From: CAVWSM01 sp963757805
GTDB lineage: Bacteria; Actinomycetota; Actinomycetes; Jiangellales; Jiangellaceae
NCBI GenBank assembly: GCA_963757805.1
Contig: CAVWSM010000023.1
Span: 62,001 to 126,000 of the forward strand
DNA: 64,000 nucleotides
Direction: 5' to 3'
Part shown: positions 44,269 through 53,271 of the stretch, in pieces
Layout: every line of letters starts with the position of its first letter
Position numbering within the stretch: position 1 is the stretch's first letter
Position numbers and translations under genes: made by a program
Notes under the pieces: generated by a model
The model's database searches: none
The model's input: only the letters and a program-made list of their open reading frames with translations
What the model was told of the DNA's origin: nothing

Positions 44269-45132
44269 GAACACGGCCAACCCACCCTGCCCGTCAAGGA
44301 CCCGCGCAGCGCCGCGCAACGCCTCGCCGACGCGCTGGTGCTGATGGCCAAGGCCGCCCTCGCCAACGCCGGTGAACGCGGCGGCGAACCACCACGCATC
44401 GTCATCCACACCAACCCCGACCAACTCGCCAACACCACCGGCGACAGCGCCCAGGAGAGCAACGCCGCCGACGGTGACACCCCCGACGAGGCCGCCACCG
44501 ACGAAGCCGACGACCCGCCCTCCGGGGACGGCGCGGCCGACTCGACCTACGGAGACGACGGCGACGAGCCGTCACCCGAGCGTGACACCACGCCCCGACC
44601 GGATGACACAGCCGCCGACCGCGGCTCGCCGTTGCGGCGGCCCACCAGCGCGGCCGGGCTCGGCCGCTGCGAGCAGACCGGCCCCCTATCCCCGCTCGCG
44701 CTCGGGGTGCTGTCCTGCGACGCCATCCTCGAACGCGCCACCGTCGGCCCGTTCGGGCAGATCCTCGACTACGGCCGGGCCCGCCGCCTCGCCACCCCCG
44801 CACAGCGCCGCGCCCTGGCCGCCCGCGACGGCGGCTGCCTCATCCCCGGCTGCGGCGCCCTCCCGGGCTGGTGCGACGCGCACCACCTGATCCCCTGGCA
44901 GCTCGGCGGCCCCACCGACCTATCGAATCTGCTGCTGCTGTGCCCCAGGCATCACACCGAAGTGCACGCCGGCATGTGGGTCATCGTGCTCCGCGACCAC
45001 CTGCCCTGGGTCATCCCACCCATCTGGCTCGACCCCCAACAACGCCCGGTCCGCAACCGACTCCCCGACACCATCGACCGAGCCCACCGACTCGCCCAAC
45101 AACTACGCCTCGACCTCGACGACACCGGATAG
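44269..45132 (+). pseudogene. DUF222/HNH endonuclease gene, 3' part
   Basis: Continuation of the gene begun at 40979. After the second ATCGAC the frame reads EHGQPTLPVKDPRSAAQRLADAL, then a low-complexity acidic Pro/Thr/Asp linker (about 44400-44640), then the HNH nuclease domain: CLIPGCGALPGWCDAHHLIPWQLGGPTDLSNLLLLCPRHHTEVHAG, with its zinc-binding CxxC and catalytic His. On its own it lacks a start. An open frame beginning at 44200 inside the IS end could give a fusion product, but there is no evidence that it is used. Confidence 0.85.
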
Positions 45133-45142
45133 CGGAACCCAG

Positions 45143-46321
45143 CTATTCGCTCACCTCTGCGACTCGCTTCTGCAGAAATCGTCGCTCCGGTTCTGCGCGC
45201 GCAAGCTCCAGAGCGCGCTGGTACTCCTCGCGTGCTTCGGCGGTGCGCCCTAGGCGACGCAGCAGATCAGCCCGAGTCGAGTGGAAGTACTGGTAGTCCC
45301 GAAGGTCGAGCTGGTCGACCCGCGCGAGTCCTGCGTCGAGTCCCTCCGCCTCAGCGACCGCGATCGCGCGGTTCAGCTCCACGACCGCCGAGCCGGTCTG
45401 CAGGGCGAGCTCGCCGTACAACGCGGAGATCTGCGGCCAGTCGCACGGCATCTCCACGTGCAGGGCCGCGATCGCTGCCTGGAGCACGTACGGACCTCGG
45501 CCACCGAGCACCATGGCGCGATCGAGTGCTTGACGACCGCGCACGATCTGCCTGCTGTCCCAGCGTGATCGGTCCTGGTCGGCTATCAGCACCAGCTCAC
45601 CGTCAACGAACCGGGCGTCTCGTCGAGCGTCGTCGAGCAGCATCAGCGCCAACAGGCCGTGTACCTCCGGCTCGTACGGCATGAGCTCCGCAAGCGCGTT
45701 CCCCAGCCACAGCGCCTCAGCGGCTAGCTCGGAGCGGCCACCGTAGCCCTCGTTGAAGATCAGATAGACCACGGCGAGCACGGCCGCCAGCCTTTCCGGC
45801 AGCACATCTTCGGCTGGCACGCTGAACGGAATGCCGGCATCCCTGATCTTCCGCTTGGCCCGCGACAGCCTGCGCTTCATCGTCGGCTCGGGAACCAGAA
45901 ACGCGCGGGCGATCTCGTCAGTCCGGAGGCCGCCGAGCGCGCGCAGGGTCAAGGCGACTTGCGCGTCGAGCTCGAGGGCTGGGTGGCAGCAGGTGAAGAT
46001 CAGCTCCAGCCGTTCGTCTACGAACGGCGTGTCCTGCATCTCGTCCTCCACGGCTTCCGAGACGGCGAGCAGGCGCGTCTTCGTGGCAAGCGTGCGGTCA
46101 CGCCGGATGCGGTCGATCGCTCGGTTACGCGCCGTAGTCACCAACCACGCCCGCGGGTTGGCCGGAGTTCCGTCGCGGGGCCATCGCTCCGCGGCAGCGG
46201 TGAAGGCGTCCTGGGCGGCTTCTTCGGCGAGGTCGAAGTCACGAAGGAAGCCGACCAGCGTGGCCAGAACTCGCCCCCACTCGTCGCGGAAGACTTGCTC
46301 GATAGGCGTGCTAGCGCTCAA
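45143..46321 (-). CDS. ECF RNA polymerase sigma factor, ECF42 type
   Basis: A 392-residue sigma factor. Region 2 (RVLATLVGFLRDFDLAEEAAQDAFTAAAERWP) and region 4 (LTLRALGGLRTDEIARAFLVPEPTMKRRLSRAKRKIRD) are followed by a long C-terminal DUF6596/TPR-like extension with NEGYGG, the mark of ECF42. These factors work without an anti-sigma protein and are paired with a DGPF gene, as here. A TTG at 46321 (GAGGTG about 10 nt upstream) overlaps the end of the DGPF gene. The extension probably controls activity. Confidence 0.87.
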   Translation of the reverse strand: MSASTPIEQVFRDEWGRVLATLVGFLRDFDLAEEAAQDAFTAAAERWPRDGTPANPRAWLVTTARNRAIDRIRRDRTLATKTRLLAVSEAVEDEMQDTPFVDERLELIFTCCHPALELDAQVALTLRALGGLRTDEIARAFLVPEPTMKRRLSRAKRKIRDAGIPFSVPAEDVLPERLAAVLAVVYLIFNEGYGGRSELAAEALWLGNALAELMPYEPEVHGLLALMLLDDARRDARFVDGELVLIADQDRSRWDSRQIVRGRQALDRAMVLGGRGPYVLQAAIAALHVEMPCDWPQISALYGELALQTGSAVVELNRAIAVAEAEGLDAGLARVDQLDLRDYQYFHSTRADLLRRLGRTAEAREEYQRALELARAEPERRFLQKRVAEVSE

Positions 46322-46658
46322 CGATTGGGCGCACCTCGATCGCCCCGCCCATGCGTGCGGCGGGGATGCGGGCGGCCATGGCAATCGCCGCGTCGAGATC
46401 GTCGGCCTCGTAGACGTAGAAGCCGCCCAGGGCCTCCTTGGCCTCGATGAAGGGGCCGTCCGTGGTCAGCGTTCGGCCGTCTTGCACACGCACGGTGGTT
46501 GCGGTGTCGGCTGGATGTAACTGCTCGCCGCCTAGGACGCCGGGCGACTGAGTGATGGCGAGGTACTCGGCGGAGATCTGCTTCTGCTCCTCTTCGCCGA
46601 GGCTGTTGAAGTGCGCCCAGGCGTCCCCGCCGGAGTGGATCAGCAGCAAGTACTTCAT
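46311..46658 (-). CDS. YCII-related DGPF protein, ECF42 partner
   Basis: A 115-residue protein of the YCII/DGPF family starting MKYLLLIHSGGDAWA and containing the signature TTDGPFIEAKEALGGFYV (about 58-75). The family partners ECF42 sigma factors, and transcription of the DGPF gene by its sigma factor is the known pattern. The ATG has GGAGG upstream. The coding regions overlap by 11 nt. Its biochemical function is unknown. Confidence 0.87.
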   Translation of the reverse strand: MKYLLLIHSGGDAWAHFNSLGEEEQKQISAEYLAITQSPGVLGGEQLHPADTATTVRVQDGRTLTTDGPFIEAKEALGGFYVYEADDLDAAIAMAARIPAARMGGAIEVRPIVER

Positions 46659-46801
46659 GTCCGTCCTCCTCGAATCGAGACTGTCGCGCCTAAGACGAAC
46701 GGGCAAGCCCGAAGGGGACACCCTGATCGACCCTCACACCGAGCCGACCCCAGGCGTTGAGGAGGGGTAAGCCGCAGGCCTAACAAGAGATGAGGACAAC
46801 C

Positions 46802-47272
46802 GTGAGCGTCGACAAGTACCGCGTCACGCCGATCGACCAGGCGACTGCCGCCGAGGTGCGGCGCACGTTGACAGCACCTGGCTACGGACACCTCGCGCAC
46901 GCAGACGTCGGAGACGACGCGGTGCCATGCCGCTACTGCCTAAGGAACATCGAGCCTGGGGAGAAGCGGCTGCTGTTCACGTACGACTCATTCGCGGGTG
47001 TCGAGAACTACCCGCTGCCAGGCCCGGTCTACATCCATGCAGAAGAGTGCGCACCGTACGACGAGCCAGGCCGATTCCCGCCCGCATGGCGGCACAAGTG
47101 GCTGGCGTTCCACGCGTACGCCAAGGGCCGCCAGCAGATCACTGACGGTCGATCGCTCGACGGGGACCCTGACTGGGTGCTTGGGCAGCTCTTCGCCGAC
47201 ACGCGGGTCGAGTACGTGCAGGTGCACTCCCTCGCCGCTGGCTGCTTCCTCCTCCACGTCGGTCGGGCGTAA
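46802..47272 (+). CDS. DUF1203 family protein
   Basis: A 156-residue protein of DUF1203 type. Conserved residues are in DAVPCRYCLRNIEPGEKRLLFTYDSF (Cys pair), GPVYIHAEECAPY and the C-terminal VEYVQVHSLAAGCFLLHV. The CxxC and HxxxC pattern suggests a metal or redox site but the function is unknown. The GTG at 46802 is preceded by GAGG at good spacing; an ATG twelve bases upstream is less well placed. Confidence 0.8.
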   Translation: MSVDKYRVTPIDQATAAEVRRTLTAPGYGHLAHADVGDDAVPCRYCLRNIEPGEKRLLFTYDSFAGVENYPLPGPVYIHAEECAPYDEPGRFPPAWRHKWLAFHAYAKGRQQITDGRSLDGDPDWVLGQLFADTRVEYVQVHSLAAGCFLLHVGRA

Positions 47273-47310
47273 CACGTCACGCCTCCGCGGCGCCGAACTA
47301 GTCTGCGCGT

Positions 47311-47592
47311 GTGACCAACTACTGGGTGCTGGAGTACTCGCTCGTGGACGACTACCTCGAGCGGCGAGCCGAATTCCGCGTGGAGCACCTGGCACTAGCT
47401 CAGGAGGCCCACGACAAAGGTGCACTGCTCCTGGCCGGTGCCCTCGCAGAACCCGCCGACAGGGCGCTGCTCGTCTGGACAACCGAGGACGCGAGTGTCC
47501 CGGAGGCGTTCGCCGAGCGGGATCCGTACGTACGTAACGGCCTGGTGCGCTCGTGGGAGGTCCGACCCTGGATGATCGCCGTCGGCGCCTGA
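47311..47592 (+). CDS. YciI-like protein
   Basis: A 93-residue YciI-domain protein (dimeric alpha-beta barrel). The conserved core includes the His of FRVEHLALAQEAHDKGALLLAGAL and the AFAERDPYVRNGLV segment with the Asp. The role is unknown; relatives have weak hydrolase or dehalogenase-like activity. TAGTCT (47299-47304) lies 6 nt before the GTG, so it is probably leaderless. With the DGPF gene this is the second YCII-superfamily protein in 1.3 kb. Confidence 0.8.
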   Translation: MTNYWVLEYSLVDDYLERRAEFRVEHLALAQEAHDKGALLLAGALAEPADRALLVWTTEDASVPEAFAERDPYVRNGLVRSWEVRPWMIAVGA

Positions 47593-47603
47593 GCCCAGCG
47601 GAC

Positions 47604-48260
47604 CTAGCCGGTCGCCATCACCACGTCGGCTCCGACGCTGGCGCGTTGGCGCCGCCCGTTCTGCTGCCCGTCTGTGTCTGACCGCAACTGCCTTCTGAGG
47701 GCCTTTCGGCCACGGTGCAGTCGGGACGTGACCGTTCCCTTGGGCACCCCGAGAATCTGGGCGATCTCCTCATAGCTGAAGCCTTCGACGTCGAAGAGCA
47801 GCACCACACGTCTGTACACCAGCGGGAGGGATAACAAGGCCGCCTGAAGCTGGTGGTCGGGGATGGAGGCGATCACGATGTTTTCCGCGGAGGTCTCGAC
47901 GTTGCGCCGGCCACCGTTCGTGTGCCCGTAACACTCCTCGGGAATGGTTTTCGGTTCGCGTTGGCGCTTGCGATAGCCCTGGATGAACGTGTTCTTGAGG
48001 ATCCGGTAAAGCCATGCGTGGAGGTTCGTACCGGGTTGGAATCCGCCAAAGCCGCCGTACGCCCGAAGGAAGGTCTCCTGGATGAGATCGTCCGCGTCGG
48101 CGCGGTTTCTCGTCAGGCGTAAGGCCACGGGATAGAGGCGTGGAAGGAGAGGAACCGCCTCGACTTCGAAGCGGACCCTCAGATCCTCGGGGCTGGTGGG
48201 AGCTCGCACGCAACGAGCATCACCTGGGAATGGTTTCGTGTCGTCAAGGTGAGTACCCAA
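47604..48260 (-). CDS. ECF RNA polymerase sigma factor, SigR/SigH-like
   Basis: A protein of up to 218 residues. Region 2 contains LTRNRADADDLIQETFLRAYGGFGGFQPGTNLHAWLYRILKNTFIQGYRKRQREP and region 4 SLPLVYRRVVLLFDVEGFSYEEIAQILGVPKGTVTSRLHRGRKALRRQL, the pattern of SigR/SigH, which govern the thiol-oxidative stress response in actinobacteria. The usual downstream zinc anti-sigma gene (rsrA) is missing; the next gene is convergent. The start is uncertain (TTG 48260 or GTG 48209). It may be a paralogue with a different partner. Confidence 0.82.
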   Translation of the reverse strand: MGTHLDDTKPFPGDARCVRAPTSPEDLRVRFEVEAVPLLPRLYPVALRLTRNRADADDLIQETFLRAYGGFGGFQPGTNLHAWLYRILKNTFIQGYRKRQREPKTIPEECYGHTNGGRRNVETSAENIVIASIPDHQLQAALLSLPLVYRRVVLLFDVEGFSYEEIAQILGVPKGTVTSRLHRGRKALRRQLRSDTDGQQNGRRQRASVGADVVMATG

Positions 48261-48379
48261 CCGACACCCCTGCTAGCCGGAGTCTTGAACTGGCTGCTAG
48301 CCGGAAAGCGAATGTTCTTAGTTGGGATCGCGGATGCCGATCGAGCGATCCCGCCAAATGAGCTGTGCTCGCACGACGA

Positions 48380-49581
48380 TCACGGTGGAAGAGCTCTGGA
48401 CACCGAAGCGTCACCAGAGGCGTTCCGATTGCCCTTCGACGAGTGGACGCTGAGCCGGGTCAAGTCGTCGGCCACCCCGGCCAGCCACGTTTGCATGTCG
48501 GCGACGCGGTAGTCGGGGGCGGAGGCGACCGCCACCCGCCCAACGCTGGGGTCGCGGCCCTCGTAGAGCGCGTGTGCGAGGTCGCCGCAGGCATCGCCGA
48601 CCTTGGTTGCCGAGTCGCTAACGAGCGGCCGCCACGGGGCCAGTGAGCCCGGTTCGTGCCTGTCACGCAGAACCTCGGAGCCCCGCGCGATGTGGTCACC
48701 AGCCGCCAACGCCGCCTGCCAGTCCACCCTGGACTCAGGCGCGTCGTGGCGCTCGGTCTGATACATGCTGTACGACGCGTCGGCCAGGGCGTTTGCCTCA
48801 TTGAGCCGCGGAATCGCCCCCAGCGAGGGGCTAGTCGGAGGTGGCAGCGGCGCAGAGACGGTCAGTAGCTGGGCGGTCTCCTGCACCGCCTGTGCGCCCG
48901 TGGCAAAACGCGGGCGGCCGAGCGGCGCAGCTCGCCCCCCGCTCCGCGCGGCCATGCGAGCACGCCGGCCGCGACGCCGATCGCGGCACCCACGAACACG
49001 TCCACCACACGCGCATCGACGATCTGTGCGCCGGCCGGCGCGAGCTGTGTGAAGACCAGCGTGACCATCACCGTGAACAGAGCCTGCCCCCAGGCGGGAC
49101 CGATAAGGGTGCCGGCGGCGAACGCGGCGACCATGACCGGAGGTGTGATGGCGGCGTAGAAGTCCGGAAGCGTGCCGACCGCAACCAGCAGCACGCCTAC
49201 CACAGCCGCGCCGGCCAACGTGCCCACGACGGCCGGACGCAGCCCGATCCGCGTGTCGACCGCGCGGCTGCGCAGCAGCGTCAGCGTCGCCAGGAGCACC
49301 CAGAAGCCGTGTGTCAGATCGAGCACCCCGGCCACCAGCCGGGCCGCCGCGAGTGCCACTGCGACCCGTACGGCTCCTTGGAAGTAGACCGACCGGGGCG
49401 TGAGATGCATCGCGAATCGCTGCCACCACAGGCGCACCGGGCTCGCGCAGGCGTACGGGAAGCGCTCTACGCTCAGCCGTCGAATCCCCTGACCTGATTC
49501 GATCGGAGCCCCCAGCGCGACCCGTACCGCGTTGGCCAGGGCCCACACGCCGTCTGCCGTCACGAGGGACGAGGTACTCAT
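48380..49581 (-). pseudogene. FUSC-family membrane protein, apparent frameshift
   Basis: A protein of about 400 residues of the FUSC/aromatic acid exporter type. The first frame has several hydrophobic helices (VAVALAAARLVAGVLDL, GFWVLLATLTLLRS, AVVGTLAGAAVVGVLLVAVG, VVDVFVGAAIGVAAGVLAW) and breaks near 48890-48900 at a TTTT run. A second frame, shifted by -1 or +2, continues as ATGAQAVQETAQLLTV and gives the soluble C-terminal part. Start uncertain: MSTSSLVT at 49581 is protein-like; the frame is open to an ATG at 49722. Predicted efflux of aromatic or amphiphilic compounds. Confidence 0.7.
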
Positions 49582-49799
49582 CCGTGAGTCGCGACCGTCG
49601 CGCGCGGGTCGCTGGTCACGGTCCCGCTCTGCTGTGGACAATGCGCCCGCGAGCCCCTCATTGTCTGGTGGCGTGCCGCCGCGCAGCGCTACCGCGGTCG
49701 CCTCAGCCGTGCGGTCTGACATGGCGAGCAGCTGCGCAACGGCGATCCCTATGGGGTCGAGCGCCAGACAACAATCGCCCAGGCCACGGGCTTTTCCGT

Positions 49800-49875
49800 T
49801 GGAGCCGCCTGTCGGAATCGAACCGACGACCTACGCATTACGAGTGCGTCGCTCTGCCGACTGAGCTAAGGCGGC
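49800..49875 (-). tRNA. tRNA-Thr (anticodon CGT)
   Basis: A complete 76-nt cloverleaf on the minus strand: acceptor GCCGCCT (49875 downward) pairs with AGGCGGC, the D arm has AGCTCAGTCGGCAGAGC, the anticodon loop CTCGTAA gives CGT, and the T arm has GGTTCGATTCC. The 3' CCA is encoded (TGG at 49800-49802 on the plus strand). It decodes ACG threonine codons. A TTCGGA-N18-TACACT pair at 49910-49939 (minus) is a weak promoter candidate. Confidence 0.96.
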
Positions 49876-49909
49876 GTGCAGCCCGCCAACGAGCGGGGCA
49901 CGGGCGACG

Positions 49910-49939
49910 AGTGTACCTGCCGACGCGCCGGCGTCCGAA
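49910..49939 (-). promoter_or_regulatory. possible promoter of tRNA-Thr
   Basis: On the minus strand TTCGGA (49939-49934) and TACACT (49915-49910) are separated by 18 nt and precede the tRNA 5' end by 34 nt. The fit to consensus is modest. No other candidate is seen in the 101-bp gap between the ferritin and tRNA genes. Confidence 0.25.
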
Positions 49940-49976
49940 TCCGCCTGAACCCGACGAGGGAAGCCCAAGACACTGT

Positions 49977-50531
49977 CTAGAGCGCTCCGCCGGCAGCCTT
50001 CGGTGCGGCCGGGTCGGTCCCACCGTCCCCCACTGTCTCGCGGGACAGGAAGTCCTCGATCTGCCACACATCGTCGCCCGCCCGGTCGGCGATGGCGAGC
50101 AGGGTCGACATCGACGCGACCTCCTCGACCTGCTCCTTGAGGAACCACAGCATGAACTGCTCGCCGAGGAAGTCACCCTCGTCGCGGGCGGCCTTGAACA
50201 GCGCCTCGATCTGATCCGTCACCGCTTGCTCTTGGCTCAACGAGAGCGCGATCAGATCGCGTGGTGCCGAGAACTTGTTGATCACCTCGGGGACTCCCGG
50301 GATGGCGAGGTCGAAGCTCCGGTCGAGCATGTACTGCACGATCATCAGCGCGTGATTGCGCTCCTCGACCGCCTGTCGGTAGAAGTGCGCGGCCAGCCGT
50401 GGCAGGTCGTGGTTGTCGAACCAGACTGCGAGCGCGACATACTGATGACTTGCCGCGAACTCGTGCTGCACCTGCTCCCGCAGGAGCTTCACGAAGACCG
50501 AGTCGGGAGGGGGCGTCAGCGTAGCGGGCAC
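49977..50531 (-). CDS. ferritin (FtnA/BfrB-like)
   Basis: A 184-residue non-haem ferritin that stores iron as a 24-subunit shell. The ferroxidase-centre residues lie in REQVQHEFAASHQYVALAVW (Glu), RQAVEERNHALMIVQYM (Glu-Glu-His) and the later EQAVTDQIEAL and GEQFMLWFLKEQVEEV helices. No haem-ligand Met of bacterioferritin is evident. A 20-residue Gly/Ala/Asp tail follows. It starts 25 bp after the lipoprotein peptidase stop and may be cotranscribed with it. Confidence 0.92.
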   Translation of the reverse strand: MPATLTPPPDSVFVKLLREQVQHEFAASHQYVALAVWFDNHDLPRLAAHFYRQAVEERNHALMIVQYMLDRSFDLAIPGVPEVINKFSAPRDLIALSLSQEQAVTDQIEALFKAARDEGDFLGEQFMLWFLKEQVEEVASMSTLLAIADRAGDDVWQIEDFLSRETVGDGGTDPAAPKAAGGAL

Positions 50532-50556
50532 GGCCCCACCCTAACGAGCGCCGGTC

Positions 50557-52098
50557 CTAGCAACGCGCGCCGTCCGAGGGAGGCGTCCCCTCCATGAGGT
50601 AGGCGTCCACAGCCGCGTCGACGCAGTCACTACCGGTCATGTACGCCGTGTGCACATCGCCCTCGTACGTGAGCAGCACTCCCGACTCGAGCTGATCGGC
50701 CAGCCCGACGGCCCATCCGTACGGCGTCGCCGGGTCCCCCGTCGTGCCGACAACAAGGATCGGAGCCGCGCCCATTGCTGTCACGGGTCCGGCGTCGTTG
50801 ACCGCGGGTACGGGCCAGTGGGCGCACACGAGGTTGCCCCAGGCGAGGTAGGGGCCGAACCTCGGCGACGCGGCGCCGTAGGCACCCACCTCGGCCTCCA
50901 CGTCGGCCACCGAGTGGACCGAGTTGCTGTCGAGGCAGTTGACGGCGTAGATCGCCTCGTTCTGGTTGCCAGAGAAGCTGCCGCTCGATTCCCGCCCGAG
51001 GTAGATATCCGCGAGGGTCATCAGCGCGGTCCCGTCGCCATCGAGCGCACGCGCCAGTGCGGCACCCAGCGCGGGGTAGCCCTGCGACTTGTCGAAGTAC
51101 AGCGGCAAGGCCACGCCTAGCACCGCAAGCGACTGAGTCAACTCTCGCCCGTCTGCGGGCAGCGGCTCGGCGTCGATGTCCGCCAGGAGGCGGTCGAACC
51201 GGGACAGTGCCTGCTCCTTCGTCGATCCCAGCGGGCAGCGTTCGGTTTCGAGGCACGCGTCGACGTACGACTGGAACGCCTGCTCGAAGCCCGCGGCTTG
51301 TTGGAGCGAGATTTCGGTGCCCGAGAGGCTGGGGTCCAAAGCGCCGTCAAGGACCATGCGACCGACGCGTTGCGGAAACTGATCGGCGTAGGCCGCGCCG
51401 AGGGCGGTGCCATAGGACTTGCCGAGGTAATGGAGCTGCTGGTCGCCGAGAACGCCGCGCAGCACGTCCATGTCTCGCGCCACGTCGTTCGTGCCAATGT
51501 GCGGCAGCAGGCTCTCCGACTGTTGCCGGCATCCGGTTGCGAACTCGGCGCTAGCCGCGTCGATCGCGGAGATCTCGCCGGCATCGTCAGGTGTTGCATC
51601 TGCCGCGACGAAGGCAGCCAGGTCGTTGTCGGCGAGGCAGTCGACCGGGTTCGACTGCCCAACCCCACGCGGGTCGAACCCCACGATGTCGAAACTCTCG
51701 AGCACCTGCTCTGTCGCCACTGAGCGCGCGGCCCGGGCGTACTCGATCCCCGATGCACCCGGCCCACCCGGGTTGACGATCAACGAGCCGATCCGCTGGC
51801 TCTGGTCGCCGGCGGGCACCCGAAGGAGCGCGAGCTCGATCGTCTCGCCTGCAGGCGACGCGTAGTCGAGGGGCACCGTGAGCGTCGCGCACTCGAACTC
51901 GCCGTCGCAGCCGGTCCACTCGAGTTGCTGGTCATAGAACGGACCCAGCTCAGGGGCGACGTCGGAGGGCGCCGCGGCCGGTTGCGCTTCCGCAGGCGCT
52001 GGCTGGCTGGCGGGCTCGTCGCCATCGCCGGTTGAGCAGGCAGCGGCAAGGAGGAGCAAGGCGACCGCGGCGGCGGCGCCCCTGTGGGCTGCGATCAC
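50557..52098 (-). CDS. secreted alpha/beta hydrolase, tripeptidyl aminopeptidase type
   Basis: A 513-residue lipoprotein of the SlpD/SlpE and TAP-C hydrolase family. The leader MIAAHRGAAAAVALLLLAAACS contains a lipobox ending in Cys21. The nucleophile elbow is YLGKSYGTALGAAYADQFP, the acid is in VVGTTGDPATPYGWA and the His in YEGDVHTAYM, in the TAP C-terminal domain. It probably removes short peptides from the N-terminus of extracellular proteins. It overlaps ricT by 4 nt. Confidence 0.88.
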   Translation of the reverse strand: MIAAHRGAAAAVALLLLAAACSTGDGDEPASQPAPAEAQPAAAPSDVAPELGPFYDQQLEWTGCDGEFECATLTVPLDYASPAGETIELALLRVPAGDQSQRIGSLIVNPGGPGASGIEYARAARSVATEQVLESFDIVGFDPRGVGQSNPVDCLADNDLAAFVAADATPDDAGEISAIDAASAEFATGCRQQSESLLPHIGTNDVARDMDVLRGVLGDQQLHYLGKSYGTALGAAYADQFPQRVGRMVLDGALDPSLSGTEISLQQAAGFEQAFQSYVDACLETERCPLGSTKEQALSRFDRLLADIDAEPLPADGRELTQSLAVLGVALPLYFDKSQGYPALGAALARALDGDGTALMTLADIYLGRESSGSFSGNQNEAIYAVNCLDSNSVHSVADVEAEVGAYGAASPRFGPYLAWGNLVCAHWPVPAVNDAGPVTAMGAAPILVVGTTGDPATPYGWAVGLADQLESGVLLTYEGDVHTAYMTGSDCVDAAVDAYLMEGTPPSDGARC

Positions 52099-52979
52099 AG
52101 GCCCGCGTCCGGCGTCCAGCGCATCCCAGCGTCGACGGCGTGTTCAAACTCCTGCCGCGATCCGCAAACGCTCGCCTTGGGACACGAAGTCCGCCGGCCG
52201 GACTCCTGGTCCTTGATCACGATCACGTCGGCCGGCACGTTGTAGCCGACCACAGTCCCCTCGACCGGCTCGGCCTCGGCCGTCGGTGCACCGCACGCGT
52301 GCGCGCCGAGCTTGGGCACCGACTTCTTGAAATCAAGGTAGAGCGGGTGCTCGTACTTCAGGCAGCACATGAGCCGCCCGCACGCGCCGGAGATCTTGAG
52401 CGGGTTGAGCGGAAGGTCCTGGTCCTTGGCCATCCTGACGCTGACCGGCTCGAAGTCCTTGAGAAACGTCGAGCAACAGGTGTCCCGCCCGCACGGCCCC
52501 AGCCCGGTCTGCACCCGTGCCTCGTCCCGCGCGCCGATCTGGCGCAGGTCGACCCGCGCGCGGACCTCGCGCGCCAGCTCGCGCACCAGCCCGCGGAAGT
52601 CCACCCGGTGGGGAGCGGAAAAGTAGAAGGTCACGAGCTCATCGATGTCCGGGCGACGCTCGGTGTAGTCAACGGCGACGATCTTCATCGGCAAACCGTG
52701 CTCGCGGACCATGCGCTTGGCGATGATGCGGGCCTCCGCCTTGCGGCGGCGGTTGCGCTCGTCTCGCTCGATGTGCTCATCGGCGGCAATCCCAGCGCAC
52801 TTCGGCAGGCCGCCGATCTCCTCGCTCACGTACGCCGGCGCCCAGATCACCTCGGCAACCTCGGGGCCGTCGTCGGTGGGCACGAGCACCTTGTCGCCGA
52901 CCTTCGGCTCGAGCGCGCCGGGGTCGAGGTAGTAGAGGCGGCCGTACCTGTTGAACGCGACCGCCATCACCATGGCCAT
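52095..52979 (-). CDS. ricT: PSP1 domain protein RicT (YaaT)
   Basis: A 294-residue PSP1 C-terminal domain protein. Cysteines cluster in GLGPCGRDTCCSTFL and SGACGRLMCCLKYEHPLY, which in B. subtilis RicT help hold Fe-S clusters of the RicAFT complex that controls RNase Y and development. RicA and RicF are not in the window. It normally follows holB in actinobacteria; here a 6-kb two-component/glycosyltransferase block intervenes. Three Met codons near the start leave the exact N-terminus open. Confidence 0.92.
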   Translation of the reverse strand: MAMVMAVAFNRYGRLYYLDPGALEPKVGDKVLVPTDDGPEVAEVIWAPAYVSEEIGGLPKCAGIAADEHIERDERNRRRKAEARIIAKRMVREHGLPMKIVAVDYTERRPDIDELVTFYFSAPHRVDFRGLVRELAREVRARVDLRQIGARDEARVQTGLGPCGRDTCCSTFLKDFEPVSVRMAKDQDLPLNPLKISGACGRLMCCLKYEHPLYLDFKKSVPKLGAHACGAPTAEAEPVEGTVVGYNVPADVIVIKDQESGRRTSCPKASVCGSRQEFEHAVDAGMRWTPDAGL

Positions 52980-53065
52980 TCACGGACTCTAGCCCGACGC
53001 CTGGCTGGCGTGTCTGGGGTGAGTGTCCTGCAGATTCGCCCGGCGCCCGGTCGCGTGGCTGCGTG

Positions 53066-53227
53066 ATGGTGCTTCTTACTTCGGACGCCACACGCTCCGC
53101 CGCGCACCGGTGCCACGAGCGGCTCGGCTTCGCGAAGACCCACGTGGGCATGAAGCTCGTTCCTTACGTGCCGGCTCCGGGAGAGGCTGTCCCTCTCGGG
53201 GGTGTTCCACTCAGGTCACGAAGTTGA
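53066..53227 (+). pseudogene. C-terminal fragment of a GNAT acetyltransferase
   Basis: The frame from about 53066 reads MVLLTSDATRSAAHRCHERLGFAKTHVGMKL and ends at 53227. The AHRCHERLGF-THVGMKL pattern is the usual end of a GNAT-fold N-acetyltransferase (the acetyl-CoA-binding helix and last strand). No N-terminal half is present upstream in this 292-bp gap, so this is a remnant. Its end lies within the hairpin at 53200-53243. Confidence 0.55.
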
Positions 53228-53243
53228 CCTGAGTGGAACACCC
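53200..53243 (-). terminator. perfect 19-bp hairpin terminator
   Basis: GGGTGTTCCACTCAGGTCA (53200-53218) and its exact reverse complement (53225-53243) are separated by CGAAGT. It lies 29 bp past the stop of the glycosyltransferase gene on the minus strand and should form a very stable terminator in either direction. It also shields ricT from upstream transcription. Confidence 0.75.
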
Positions 53244-53271
53244 GCTGGAGCGACTCCCCGGGCCGGGGGGA

